Assembly: GCA_958417755.1 (NCBI GenBank)
Contig: CATZDY010000020.1
Span: 1 to 35,595, forward strand
Origin: an uncultured Peptococcaceae bacterium
GTDB taxonomy: Bacteria > Bacillota > Desulfotomaculia > Desulfotomaculales > Desulfocucumaceae
Length of the DNA: 35,595 nucleotides
Direction: 5' to 3'
A program made the translations under genes and the position numbers. Below, one piece after another: positions 7,346 to 16,184 of the stretch; the first letter of the stretch is position 1; every line of letters begins with the position of its first letter. The notes under the pieces were generated by a model. That model was not told where the DNA came from, did not search any database, and saw only the letters and a list, made by a program, of their open reading frames with translations.

Positions 7346-8068
7346 TTAAGAGTGAATGATGCGATCTACATAAGGGCTTTGAGGCGTGTGGATAACCTCC
7401 TGGGGGGTTCCTATTTGTTCTAAATGTCCATTGTTGATAATCAAAACCCGGGTTCCTAACTTCAATGCTTCTTGAATGTCATGGGTTACAAATAAAATGG
7501 TGGTTCCCAATTGTTGATGAATATTCATAATGGCTTCTTGTAAGGTTTTGCGGGTAATTTCATCCACAGCTCCAAAGGGTTCATCCATCAGCATGATTTT
7601 CGGCGAAGTAGCTAAAGCCCGGGCGATTCCTACTCGTTGTTGTTGTCCTCCGCTTAAAGAATTAGGATGGCGTTTTAATAAAGATACATCCAAATCAACC
7701 AGGTGCATTAGTGCTTCCAAGCGTTCTTGGGGAAGTCTTTTATTTTGTAACTGAGGCACATAATTGATATTTTTGGCTACATTCATATGGGGGAAAAGGG
7801 CGGCTCCTTGAACCACATAACCGATTTGGCGTCGGAGGGTGATTAAATTGGTTTGTTTGGTATCTTCCCCCAATACAATGACCTGACCAGCATCTGGTAG
7901 GAGTAACCCATTGACCATCTTTAAAAGCGTGGTTTTGCCGCCCCCAGAATTTCCCACAATGGTTATGCATTCTCCTTGCTGGATTTTTAAAGTGAAAGGT
8001 TGCAATATGCATTTATTACCATAAAATTTGGTAGCTTTTTGAAAAGATATGATGGATGAAGTACTCAT
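7346..8068 (-). CDS. opuCA: Compatible-solute ABC transporter, ATP-binding protein
   Basis: This 240-residue ATPase powers uptake of a quaternary-amine osmolyte such as glycine betaine, carnitine or choline. It shows a Walker A GNSGGGKT (39-46), the Q-loop near VVQGAALFPH, signature LSGGQQQR (138-145), Walker B IMLMDEP (158-164) and H-loop His196 (FVTHDIQEA). It ends soon after the ABC domain and lacks the C-terminal CBS domains of long OpuA/OpuC ATPases, so any CBS-based control is absent. Its start overlaps the stop of the binding-protein gene by four bases (ATGA), and it is the last gene of the operon. The family is clear, the exact substrate is not. Confidence 0.9.
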   Translation of the reverse strand: MSTSSIISFQKATKFYGNKCILQPFTLKIQQGECITIVGNSGGGKTTLLKMVNGLLLPDAGQVIVLGEDTKQTNLITLRRQIGYVVQGAALFPHMNVAKNINYVPQLQNKRLPQERLEALMHLVDLDVSLLKRHPNSLSGGQQQRVGIARALATSPKIMLMDEPFGAVDEITRKTLQEAIMNIHQQLGTTILFVTHDIQEALKLGTRVLIINNGHLEQIGTPQEVIHTPQSPYVDRIIHS

Positions 8069-8970
8069 AATAATCCTTTACTTATTAAAAATTCTTTGGC
8101 CACTTCTTTTTCGTCTCGTTTTTCATTTTCCACTTCTGCATTGAGTTGGGACATTTCCTGCGCTGTGATGATGTTTTCCATTTTCATTAATACTGGCTCT
8201 AGTTGAGGATATTGATCCAAAGTATCTTGGCGTATCACAGTGCCGCAGAGATAGTCATGGAAAAATTTCTTGTCATCAACCAGCACTTTTAAAGGATAAG
8301 AGCTGAGCTGGGCGTCTGTGGTAAAGGCATTGATGACATTGACTTGATCTGCATCAAGGGCTTGGTATTTTAGACCAATTTCCATATCCGCAGTGTCTTT
8401 GAAATGGAATCCATAGGCTTTGCATAGAGCAGGATATCCGTCTTCCCGTTCAAAAAAGTCGTAAGAAGAGCCAAAAATCAGTTGATTGCTGATTGCTGCT
8501 AAATCGGAATAAGTTTCTAAATGAAAGGATTTGGCTAGATTTTCTTTGACCACCAAGGCATAGGTATTGTTAAAGCCATAAAGCCCAAGCCAACGCAAAT
8601 TATATTTTTCTAAGTATTCCTTTTGCAATTCTTGATAAAGGGTTTGGTTATCAGGAATTTCCTTCTTTTTTAAAACATTTAACCAAGCAGTACCTGTATA
8701 TTCAGGATATAAATCAAATTCCCCTTTTAGCAAAGCAGGATGGATATTTCCAGTTCCACCTGCCACATTTTTGGTGATCTTTACATTTAGATTGGTATGG
8801 TTTTCAATGAGTTGGGCTAACATTTCGCCTAAAATAAGCTGTTCAGTTACTGGTTTGGTAGCAATGTTAATAGTTCCTTCTTTTTCTCCAGAACAGCCTG
8901 TGAATATGCTTCCCAGTAGGGTTAGACATAGCATAAGACTAATGACAGATTTTCTATTTATTTTTCTCAT
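8065..8970 (-). CDS. opuCC: Osmoprotectant-binding lipoprotein
   Basis: This 301-residue extracytoplasmic substrate-binding protein of the OpuAC/OpuCC (type II periplasmic-binding) family has a lipoprotein signal, with a basic start (MRKINRK), a hydrophobic core and lipobox FTGC with Cys26 as the lipidated residue. The mature protein shows the family pattern TKPVTEQLILGEMLAQLIE, then a Gly-rich AGGTGNIHPALLKGEFDLYPEYTGTAW stretch used in ligand binding, read here as two pieces. It overlaps the permease stop and the ATPase start by four bases each, so all three proteins are coupled. Binding proteins of this family accept betaine, carnitine, choline or related compounds; which applies here is not visible. 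Confidence 0.9.
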   Translation of the reverse strand: MRKINRKSVISLMLCLTLLGSIFTGCSGEKEGTINIATKPVTEQLILGEMLAQLIENHTNLNVKITKNVAGGTGNIHPALLKGEFDLYPEYTGTAWLNVLKKKEIPDNQTLYQELQKEYLEKYNLRWLGLYGFNNTYALVVKENLAKSFHLETYSDLAAISNQLIFGSSYDFFEREDGYPALCKAYGFHFKDTADMEIGLKYQALDADQVNVINAFTTDAQLSSYPLKVLVDDKKFFHDYLCGTVIRQDTLDQYPQLEPVLMKMENIITAQEMSQLNAEVENEKRDEKEVAKEFLISKGLL

Positions 8971-9623
8971 TTGTTTACACTCCCTTTTCCATTGATTTTA
9001 ACATTAAATTGCTTTTCTATAAATCCCAAAACTAGATCACTACATAACGCAATGATAGCAATTAAAAGACTGCCAGCAAAGGTCATGGTGGGATTATAAG
9101 TGGTAATACCGCGGTAAATGGCTACCCCTAAGCCTCCTGCCCCAATGAAAGAGGCAATGCCACACAGGGAAATGGTCATCACCACCATATTGCGGAAGCC
9201 AGCCATGATCACAGGCAAAGCCAAAGGGATTTTAATGCGATAAAGCATTTGGAGCTTGGTACTACCCATGCCAATCCCTGTTTCAATGATGCTTGGGGGA
9301 ATATTGATGATTCCCGTGCAGGTGTTGCGTACCATGGGGAGCAGGGCATATACAGTAAGGGCTATGATAGCAGTGGTATTACCAATGCCAGTAAAGGGAA
9401 TCAGTGCGCCCAAAAGGGCAATGGAAGGGATGGTATAGATGATATTGGTGGTTCCCAACACCCAGACTGATAATTTGGGATGTTCTGCAATGATAAGGCC
9501 CAAGGCTGTTCCAATGATAGCAGCCAGGATAATAGCAATGGAAGAAATTTGTATGTGTTCAAGGAGTAATTGCATAAAAAAATCCCACCGCTCATAATAA
9601 AGCATGATAATATCTTGTAGCAT
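8967..9623 (-). CDS. opuCB: Osmoprotectant ABC transporter permease
   Basis: This 218-residue inner-membrane permease has about five to six helices. The cytoplasmic EAA-type loop GIGMGSTKLQMLYRIKIPLA contacts the ATPase. The start at 9623 is preferred: the GGAG ribosome site lies seven bases before it, whereas an in-frame ATG at 9629 is only one base from that site. It is the first gene of a three-gene operon that has only one permease. It therefore probably forms a homodimer, unlike four-gene OpuC operons that have two permeases. A bipartite inverted repeat lies 35 bases upstream of the start. Confidence 0.9.
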   Translation of the reverse strand: MLQDIIMLYYERWDFFMQLLLEHIQISSIAIILAAIIGTALGLIIAEHPKLSVWVLGTTNIIYTIPSIALLGALIPFTGIGNTTAIIALTVYALLPMVRNTCTGIINIPPSIIETGIGMGSTKLQMLYRIKIPLALPVIMAGFRNMVVMTISLCGIASFIGAGGLGVAIYRGITTYNPTMTFAGSLLIAIIALCSDLVLGFIEKQFNVKINGKGSVNK

Positions 9624-9657
9624 AGTCATTCTCCATTAGGTTGGTTAATTTTGCTTG

Positions 9658-9700
9658 GTCAATACAGGATTGTTGTGTATATATTGATAGGGGTATTGAC
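9658..9700. promoter_or_regulatory. Bipartite inverted repeat, probable operator of the opu operon
   Basis: GTCAATAC (9658-9665) and GTATTGAC (9693-9700) are exact reverse complements separated by 27 bases. On the minus strand a TATATA sequence lies between them, so the two half-sites would bracket the -10 region. Widely spaced half-sites are the kind bound by the tetrameric GntR/RCK_C regulator BusR, and a BusR-like gene lies at 26441-27121. The link is inference. Confidence 0.45.
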
Positions 9701-10026
9701 TTTGATAGTTGATTTTTAGTAATTGTGAACATATATTTCTTCTTTACTTTCTTTTTTTGTTATTTTTATGGCATTTTGCGTAATCATTATGAGCTGATTT
9801 TTAAAGATTTGTCAATATTTTTTGCCGTTTTAAAGGCACTGATTGATAAAACAATAGAGCATTGAAAATCAAGCGAAGGTTAGCCAGGCCTGAAATAAAT
9901 AAAAAATCTTGGAAAATACAAAGAAGATTATTTTATAATAAAATGGCTTTAAAAAATGAAGCAACATTTTCTATCAAGCCAAAGGGAATTTTTTGGGAAA
10001 TTATACGCAATATCCAGAGGGATTCC

Positions 10027-10035
10027 TGGTATAAT
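10027..10035 (+). promoter_or_regulatory. Extended -10 promoter for the priA array
   Basis: TGGTATAAT is an extended -10 element 47 bases before the priA start. No strong -35 is present at 17 bases. Transcription would begin near 10042. Confidence 0.5.
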
Positions 10036-10081
10036 GGGGATGATATGGATGTTTTTTTAGGAAAAACGGCGGTGATAGGGC

Positions 10082-12286
10082 GTGGAAGAGGCAAGTCATG
10101 CATTGGTATTGGTGGAAGTTCCTTTAAAAGTCTCAAAGGGGTATCATTATGCCATTCCCCCTGGTTTACAGGACATACAACTAGGTAGTCAGGTATTGGT
10201 GCCTTTTGGCAAAAGACAGGTAATAGGTTATGTATTGGCCATAGAGCCGCTGCCGCAGGAATTGAAAGGGATAAAAGAGATTCGTGCAGTGTTAAGGGTA
10301 GAACCTGTGTTTACTCCTCAACAATTGCATTTGGCCCAATGGTTGGCGGATTATTGTTTATGCCCTTTATGGAATGCTTTGCAGACAGTGGTTGGGCCAG
10401 AGATACAAAACAAGGGGAATAAAATGGAAAAACGATATTATCCCAATGTTTCTCTGGAAGATACTCCCATTGGAGCCCGGGCCATTAAACAAAGGAAAGT
10501 ATGGGAAGTGATTTCTGCATCCCCTGGGTTATCTAAAAAAGAGTTGGCTTCTTTATCCAGAGCCAGTGTGGGGGTGATTGACGCCATGGTGGCCAAGGGG
10601 TATCTTTGGACCACTGAAAGTCCTGTGTGGCGGAATCCCTATCCTTTGACAGTTTCTGAAGATAAGGTGCCTTTGTTGCACCAAGAGCAGGTCAAAGCAT
10701 TGCAGCAAATAGATGAGTTGCTGGTTGGCCCTTTACCCAAAGTGGTGTTGTTGCACGGTGTTACGGGCAGTGGAAAAACAGAGGTATATTTGCAAACCAT
10801 AGAACGGGTTTTAGAGGATGGCCGTGAGGCTTTGTGTTTGGTTCCCGAAATCTCCTTAACGCCACAAATGATACTAGCCTTTCAAGCACGTTTTGGGACA
10901 AGGGTAGCTGTGCTACATAGCCGCCTTTCTGAAGGGGAAAGATATGATGAGTGGTGTCGTATCCGAGATGGTGTGGCGCCTGTGGTATTGGGAACCCGGT
11001 CTGCGGTGTTTGCTCCTTTGCAAAATCCGGGAGTGATTCTTTTGGATGAAGAACATGATCCTTCCTATAAACAGGATGAAACACCAAGATATCATGCCCG
11101 GGACGTGGCCTTAAAATTGGCGGGATTGCACAATGCTTTGGTGGTTTTCGGCAGTGCTACCCCTTCTTTGGAATCTTACAGCCGGGCGTTGCCTGATGGT
11201 CCCTATGCTTTTATTGCCATGGGGAATCGTGTGGCTGGTAGGGATTTACCTCCAGTTAAGATTGTGGATATGTGCCAAGAGGGAAAGCAGGGAAATCTAG
11301 GCATATTCAGCCAGGATTTATTGAAAGCCATGGCAGAACGATTGCAGAGGAAAGAACAAATCATTTTGTTCCTAAATCGAAGGGGATATTCTACCTATGT
11401 AGTGTGTCGGGACTGTGGTTTGGTATTAAAATGTCCTCATTGTGATATATCATTGACTTATCATGCCAGTGGTCGCTTGCAATGTCATTATTGTAATTAT
11501 TCCTTATCCTTTCACGGTATCTGCCCGGATTGTGGGGAACAACATGTGGGGTATTTCGGTACAGGGACGCAAAAGGTGGAAGAGGAAATTAGGCTATATT
11601 TTCCTGGGGTTTCAATCTTGCGTATGGATGGAGATACTACTACCCGTAAGGGTTCCCATGGAGAGATTTTGCGTGCATTTCGAGAACAAGAGGCTTCTAT
11701 TTTACTGGGGACTCAGATGGTCACCAAAGGATTGGACTTGCCAGGGGTTACTTTGGTAGGCGTAATCAATGCGGATATTTCTCTACATATGCCTGATTTC
11801 CGGGCTGCAGAGCGTACATTTCAATTGCTGACCCAGGTATCTGGCCGAGCGGGCCGGGGAGAGGCAAAGGGAGAAGTGTTGGTGCAAACTTTTTCGCCAG
11901 CCCATTATTCTATCCAGTTAGCAGCTTGTCACGATTATCCTGTTTTTTTCGAGCACGAGATGAAGATACGCAAAATGATGCAATATCCTCCCTTTGTACG
12001 CTTGGCAAGACTGCTGTTTTGGGGCCACGAAGAAGAGGTGGTCAATGATTTAGCCCAAAAAGCTGCCAGTCTTTTGGAGCTAGAAAGCAGTGATGATTTG
12101 TGGATTGTGGGGCCTGCTCCAGCCCCTTTGACCAAGGTTAAGGATCGCTATCGCTATCATATATTGGTGAAAAGTCGCAAGGGATCCATATTGCGAAAAG
12201 CCTTACAGCGGGTACAACAAGGGATGGGAAGGAAAAACAGCAAAGTGAGCTTTGTGATGGATATGGATCCACAAAATTTAATGTAG
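10082..12286 (+). CDS. priA: Primosomal replication-restart helicase PriA
   Basis: This 734-residue 3'-5' DNA helicase reloads the replisome at stalled forks. The N-terminal part (about 1-110) is the DNA-binding domain. Helicase motifs follow: Walker A GVTGSGKTE (about 225-233), DEEHD (about 321-326), GSATPS and, in the second RecA fold, GRAGRG. A zinc-binding insertion with four CxxC pairs (CRDC, CPHC, CHYC, CPDC, about 441-486) is typical of PriA. The GTG start at 10082 follows a GGTGAT ribosome site by six bases, and an in-frame stop lies just upstream at 10076. It heads the long plus-strand array, 120 bases before def. Confidence 0.95.
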   Translation: MEEASHALVLVEVPLKVSKGYHYAIPPGLQDIQLGSQVLVPFGKRQVIGYVLAIEPLPQELKGIKEIRAVLRVEPVFTPQQLHLAQWLADYCLCPLWNALQTVVGPEIQNKGNKMEKRYYPNVSLEDTPIGARAIKQRKVWEVISASPGLSKKELASLSRASVGVIDAMVAKGYLWTTESPVWRNPYPLTVSEDKVPLLHQEQVKALQQIDELLVGPLPKVVLLHGVTGSGKTEVYLQTIERVLEDGREALCLVPEISLTPQMILAFQARFGTRVAVLHSRLSEGERYDEWCRIRDGVAPVVLGTRSAVFAPLQNPGVILLDEEHDPSYKQDETPRYHARDVALKLAGLHNALVVFGSATPSLESYSRALPDGPYAFIAMGNRVAGRDLPPVKIVDMCQEGKQGNLGIFSQDLLKAMAERLQRKEQIILFLNRRGYSTYVVCRDCGLVLKCPHCDISLTYHASGRLQCHYCNYSLSFHGICPDCGEQHVGYFGTGTQKVEEEIRLYFPGVSILRMDGDTTTRKGSHGEILRAFREQEASILLGTQMVTKGLDLPGVTLVGVINADISLHMPDFRAAERTFQLLTQVSGRAGRGEAKGEVLVQTFSPAHYSIQLAACHDYPVFFEHEMKIRKMMQYPPFVRLARLLFWGHEEEVVNDLAQKAASLLELESSDDLWIVGPAPAPLTKVKDRYRYHILVKSRKGSILRKALQRVQQGMGRKNSKVSFVMDMDPQNLM

Positions 12287-12406
12287 AGAGAATTTCTGGT
12301 TATGCAATATAATGTAATAGAAACATTGGGCGTATTGATGATAGAAAAGATTTTGGTTGTCAATGATAGCAACCATAGATGAAAGTATTGGGGGGATAGA
12401 GGATCA

Positions 12407-12865
12407 ATGGCAATTTATAAAATTGTGGAAGATGGAGATGAAATTTTGCGGGAAAAGGCCAAACCAGTGCCTCAAATTAATAGCAATATTATCAAATTGA
12501 TAAAAAATATGAGTGATACCATGTATGCCAACAAAGGGGTTGGTTTGGCTGCTCCTCAAATTGGTGTTTCCAAACGGGTGATTGTGATTGATGTGGGGGA
12601 AGGATTGATTGAGCTCATTAATCCCGAGATTATTCAAGCGTCTGGCAAGGATACGGATATGGAAGGTTGCTTGAGTTTGCCGGAATTGACTGGAGAGGTG
12701 ACCCGGGCTGCTGAAGTTTCGGTAAAAGGCTTAAACAAACAAGGGCAGGAAGTTTCCTATAAAGCCAAAGGATATTTGGCCAGGGCATTTCAACACGAGA
12801 TTGATCATTTGGATGGTATTTTGTTTACAGATTTGGCTACCCGTATCCGTAAGATTAAACAATAA
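12407..12865 (+). CDS. def: Peptide deformylase
   Basis: This 152-residue metalloenzyme removes the formyl group from the N-terminal methionine of new proteins. All three family motifs are present: GVGLAAPQIG (44-53), EGCLSLPE with the metal ligand Cys88, and QHEIDHLDG with metal ligands His130 and His134 and catalytic Glu131. A GAGGATC ribosome site precedes the ATG. It lies between priA and fmt, whose product adds the formyl group that this enzyme removes, a very common pairing. The fmt start follows 24 bases after its stop. Confidence 0.96.
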   Translation: MAIYKIVEDGDEILREKAKPVPQINSNIIKLIKNMSDTMYANKGVGLAAPQIGVSKRVIVIDVGEGLIELINPEIIQASGKDTDMEGCLSLPELTGEVTRAAEVSVKGLNKQGQEVSYKAKGYLARAFQHEIDHLDGILFTDLATRIRKIKQ

Positions 12866-12889
12866 ATGTTGATGAAAAGGGGAATCATG

Positions 12890-13861
12890 ATGCAGCTTGT
12901 TTTTATGGGCACACCGGAATTTGCAGTACCCTCTTTATATGCCCTTGATAAGGCCGGACACCAGGTGCTGGCTGTGGTGACCCAGCCGGATAGGCCCAGC
13001 GGCAGGGGCAGAAAATTACGGCCATCTCCAGTGAAGCAGGCTGCTTTAGATTTAAGTTTGCCTCTTTATCAACCGGAGAAAGTGAAAGATCCCCAATGGT
13101 TGACCCAATTTACAGCGTCCTTTAAGCCCCAAGTGGTGGTGGTTGTGGCCTTTGGACAAATTTTGCCCCAGGCTATACTAGCCTGGCCTGGAAAAGGTTG
13201 TATTAATGTCCATGCTTCCCTATTGCCTCATTACCGGGGAGCAGCACCCATCCAGCGGGCAGTTATGAATGGGGAAACGAAAACAGGGATTACTACCATG
13301 TTAATGGAAGAAGGCCTTGATAGTGGTCCTATGCTTTTACAAACAGCCATAGAAATCAGTCCCCAAGATACAGGGGGAGAGATTCATGATCGTTTATCTT
13401 TGCTTGGCGCCGATTTATTAGTGGAAACCTTAAACCAGTGGGAAAAGGGGCAATTGGTTCCCCAGCCCCAAGATAATACCCAGTCAACCTATGCAGCCAT
13501 GTTGCACGCTGAAGATGAAAGGATTGATTGGGGAAATCCTGCCATCAAAATTTATAATCAAGTTCGGGGCTTACATCCTTGGTCAGGGGGCAGAACTTTG
13601 TGGGGAGATAAAATATTAAAAATTTGGCGTACCCAGATGCTTGACCAAGAGGTTATATCCAATGAGATAGAGCAGGGAAACACTGTACCCCCAGGTACAG
13701 TGTTGAAAGCAGAACCCAATGCTTTATGGGTATCCACAGGAACAGTTCCTTTATCCATACAAGAATTGCAGCTGCAAGGGGGAAAACGTTTACCAAGCAT
13801 TGATTTCTTGCGAGGTAATCCCATTGAAATAGGTACTTGTTGGGGAGATGTTAGAGGGTAA
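12890..13861 (+). CDS. fmt: Methionyl-tRNA formyltransferase
   Basis: This 323-residue enzyme transfers a formyl group from 10-formyl-tetrahydrofolate to initiator Met-tRNA. The N-terminal MQLVFMGTPEFAVPSL is the family signature. The catalytic triad is Asn106, His108 (INVHASLLPHYRG) and Asp144 (EGLDSGPML), at the same numbers as in the E. coli enzyme as I recall it. The smaller C-terminal domain binds tRNA. The ATG at 12890 is chosen because AAGGGG lies seven bases before it and MQLVFMG matches known starts. Earlier in-frame ATGs at 12866 and 12887 are too far from or too near that site. Confidence 0.95.
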   Translation: MQLVFMGTPEFAVPSLYALDKAGHQVLAVVTQPDRPSGRGRKLRPSPVKQAALDLSLPLYQPEKVKDPQWLTQFTASFKPQVVVVVAFGQILPQAILAWPGKGCINVHASLLPHYRGAAPIQRAVMNGETKTGITTMLMEEGLDSGPMLLQTAIEISPQDTGGEIHDRLSLLGADLLVETLNQWEKGQLVPQPQDNTQSTYAAMLHAEDERIDWGNPAIKIYNQVRGLHPWSGGRTLWGDKILKIWRTQMLDQEVISNEIEQGNTVPPGTVLKAEPNALWVSTGTVPLSIQELQLQGGKRLPSIDFLRGNPIEIGTCWGDVRG

Positions 13862-13875
13862 AGAAGGGATTTGTG

Positions 13876-14727
13876 ATGAAAGCAGTATTGGAGTCCATAC
13901 AACCCTATGTGAGAAAAAGGATTTTCATCGGGTTTTTGTTATTAAGTCTATTGGTACTGGCTGGCGTGATTTTAGCAGTTTGGTATATTATGTTTGGTGC
14001 TGGGGAATCTGTGTTGCATCAAGTGGCCATGGTATTGTTGGTGATTGTCTCCACTTTGTTGGTATTATTGGCTATATTGGGTATTGTTGGCATTTTGGTT
14101 TCTTTATTTTATGCAAAACAAGTGGCCATTTTCAATGCTCCCATCCGTTTGGCTTTGAGCTTGCTTTTCCCCGTGGTCATGGGGTTGTCCAAGTTGTTGA
14201 ATGTGGATGTGGATAAAGTAAAAAATTCTTTTATTGCTGTAAACAATCAATTGGTGTGTAGCGCCCGTATGCGTTTAAAACCAGAGGAAATTCTTTTATT
14301 GGCACCTCATTGCATACAATGGACAGGCTGTCCCCATAAAATTACAGTGGATATTGAAAATTGCCATCGTTGCGGCATGTGTGCGGTCAATGAATTGGTG
14401 GAATTAAAAGAAAAATATGGTATACATGTGGGGGTTGCCACAGGAGGGACTTTGGCCCGTAAATATGTCAAGGAATACCGCCCTAAAGCCATTGTGGCTG
14501 TTGCTTGCGAACGCGATTTGACCAGTGGGATTCAAGATTCAAGACCTCTTCCTGTTTTAGGGGTTATCAACATTAGGCCCAATGGCCCTTGCTTTAATAC
14601 CACATTGAATATTTTGGCCGTGGAAGAAGCGGTTTGTCATTTTATGGGGTGTGAGAAAGGCGGTATAAACAGTGGCCAAACAAAAAGCCAGGGATGTAGC
14701 TCTATTGGTTCTAAAAGAAGTAGATGA
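13876..14727 (+). CDS. DUF116 family membrane protein, Cys-rich
   Basis: This 283-residue protein of the DUF116 family has no assigned function. Two membrane helices (about 16-38 and 48-80) are followed by a cytoplasmic domain with conserved cysteines: C128, C146, C152, the cluster CHRCGMC (C163, C166, C169), C211 and C239 within RPNGPCFN. This pattern suggests metal or Fe-S binding. DUF116 genes commonly sit between fmt and rsmB in Clostridia, as here, which hints at a link to translation or rRNA modification without proving it. The ATG at 13876 is preferred over the GTG at 13873 for spacing from AAGGG. The last 18 or so residues overlap the start of rsmB. Confidence 0.88.
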   Translation: MKAVLESIQPYVRKRIFIGFLLLSLLVLAGVILAVWYIMFGAGESVLHQVAMVLLVIVSTLLVLLAILGIVGILVSLFYAKQVAIFNAPIRLALSLLFPVVMGLSKLLNVDVDKVKNSFIAVNNQLVCSARMRLKPEEILLLAPHCIQWTGCPHKITVDIENCHRCGMCAVNELVELKEKYGIHVGVATGGTLARKYVKEYRPKAIVAVACERDLTSGIQDSRPLPVLGVINIRPNGPCFNTTLNILAVEEAVCHFMGCEKGGINSGQTKSQGCSSIGSKRSR

Positions 14728-16033
14728 AAAGGCGGCCTATGCCAATATAGTGTTGGATCGTATGTTGGAAACTAAAGAATTGGATAAATTGGAACGAGCC
14801 TTTGCTACGGAATTGGTATATGGTACATTGCGTCGTTTGAATACTGTGGATTGGTTTCTGGAACAAGTGTTGAAGCGCCCTTTAGCCAAACAGACCGCAT
14901 GGTTGCGGAATATTTTGCGTTTAGGTGCTTATCAAATTTGTTTTTTAGACAAAGTGCCTCCATCTGCTGCAGTGAATGAAGCGGCAAACCAGGCCAGGCA
15001 TTTTACCAATCCTGGAGCAGTGAAGTTTGCCAATGGGGTGTTACGCAATTTGGTTCGAAAACGTGAGGGCATTGCTTATCCAGATCCTATGGAAAATCCT
15101 GTGGCCTATATTGCCTTGTCCTGTTCCCATCCCGTATGGTTGATTCAGCAATGGCTAGAAACTTATGGGTATGAAGAAACCTTGGCCCTTTGCCAGGCCA
15201 ATAACATGGCGGCTCCTCTTACTGTGCGTACCAATACGTTGCGGATTACAAGGGAGCAATTGAGGGAACAATTGGCTGAAGAAGGTATTTGGGCTCAGCC
15301 CACCACTTATGCGCCGGAAGGATTACAGATAGGGGGATATCTATCGTTACGCAGTTGTCAGGCCTTTAGACAAGGGCTGTTTCAGGTACAGGATGAAAGC
15401 TCCATGCTAGCAAGCCGGGCTTTATCCCCTATGCCCAGAGCCAGGGTTTTAGATGCAGCAGCAGCGCCAGGAGGGAAATCCACCCACTTGGCCCAATTGA
15501 TGCAGAATCAAGGTATGCTGTGGGCAGTGGATGTGCATGCTCATAAGCTGTCTTTGATCCAAGAAAACTGCCAACGTTTGGGCATAAAATGTATCCAAAC
15601 AATGGCAATGGATGCCACCGTTTTGCCAGACCATATGAATGAGACCATAGATTTTGCCCTGGTGGATGCCCCTTGTTCTGGTTTAGGGGTTTTGCGGCGG
15701 CGGCCAGATGCCCGTTGGCGTAAAGAGCCAGGGCAAATTGCTGCTTTGGTGCAATTGCAGCGGCGTATCTTGCATCGAGTGGCTTCCTGTGTGAAACCCG
15801 GGGGAATTTTAGTATACAGTACATGCACATTGACCAAGGAAGAAAATCAAGAACAAGTGGAACATTTTTTACATGAACATCGACAATTTAAAGGGGATGA
15901 TTTACGTTCCCTGTTGCCCCTTGAATTGGATCAAGATAATACCATGCAACAAGGTTACGTACAGCTTATGCCCCATCGACATGGAATGGATGGTTTTTTT
16001 ATTGCTAGATTGAGAAAAAAGGGATTGGTATAG
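14672..16033 (+). CDS. rsmB: 16S rRNA cytosine-967 C5-methyltransferase
   Basis: This 453-residue SAM-dependent enzyme forms m5C at position 967 (E. coli numbering) of 16S rRNA. The N-terminal third is a NusB-like RNA-binding fold. The methyltransferase part shows the SAM motif DAAAAPGGKSTH (about 262-273), motif IV DAPCSGLG with one conserved Cys, and motif VI YSTCTL with the catalytic Cys. The GTG start overlaps the end of the DUF116 gene by 56 bases, with AAAGGCGG upstream. The protein start (MAKQKARDVALLVL) matches the family's usual beginning, so the overlap looks genuine. A 150-base gap precedes rlmN. Confidence 0.94.
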   Translation: MAKQKARDVALLVLKEVDEKAAYANIVLDRMLETKELDKLERAFATELVYGTLRRLNTVDWFLEQVLKRPLAKQTAWLRNILRLGAYQICFLDKVPPSAAVNEAANQARHFTNPGAVKFANGVLRNLVRKREGIAYPDPMENPVAYIALSCSHPVWLIQQWLETYGYEETLALCQANNMAAPLTVRTNTLRITREQLREQLAEEGIWAQPTTYAPEGLQIGGYLSLRSCQAFRQGLFQVQDESSMLASRALSPMPRARVLDAAAAPGGKSTHLAQLMQNQGMLWAVDVHAHKLSLIQENCQRLGIKCIQTMAMDATVLPDHMNETIDFALVDAPCSGLGVLRRRPDARWRKEPGQIAALVQLQRRILHRVASCVKPGGILVYSTCTLTKEENQEQVEHFLHEHRQFKGDDLRSLLPLELDQDNTMQQGYVQLMPHRHGMDGFFIARLRKKGLV

Positions 16034-16184
16034 AAAAAGTAGAAATCATTGGGATAAGATGGATGCTTTCCCTTGTGTATCCCAGTGTATAGATGTTGAT
16101 TATTATGATAATGAACTTTGGTCTGGAATGATAGCTATTTTTACTTGCTAATTTCTTTTTTAATATGGTGGTGTAGGAGATTTT

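Larger units (their letters stand above)
9624..10081. other. Divergent intergenic region between the opu operon and priA
   Basis: This region holds the bipartite inverted repeat before the opu operon and an extended -10 promoter before priA. The middle part (about 9720-10010) is AT-rich. A frame running from about 9862 into priA is open but has no ribosome binding site and no recognisable domain, so it is not called. Confidence 0.5.

Noticed and set aside
9862..10188. Open frame of 108 codons running into priA
   Set aside because: TTG start without a ribosome binding site, overlap of over 100 bases with priA, and a basic, domain-less product.
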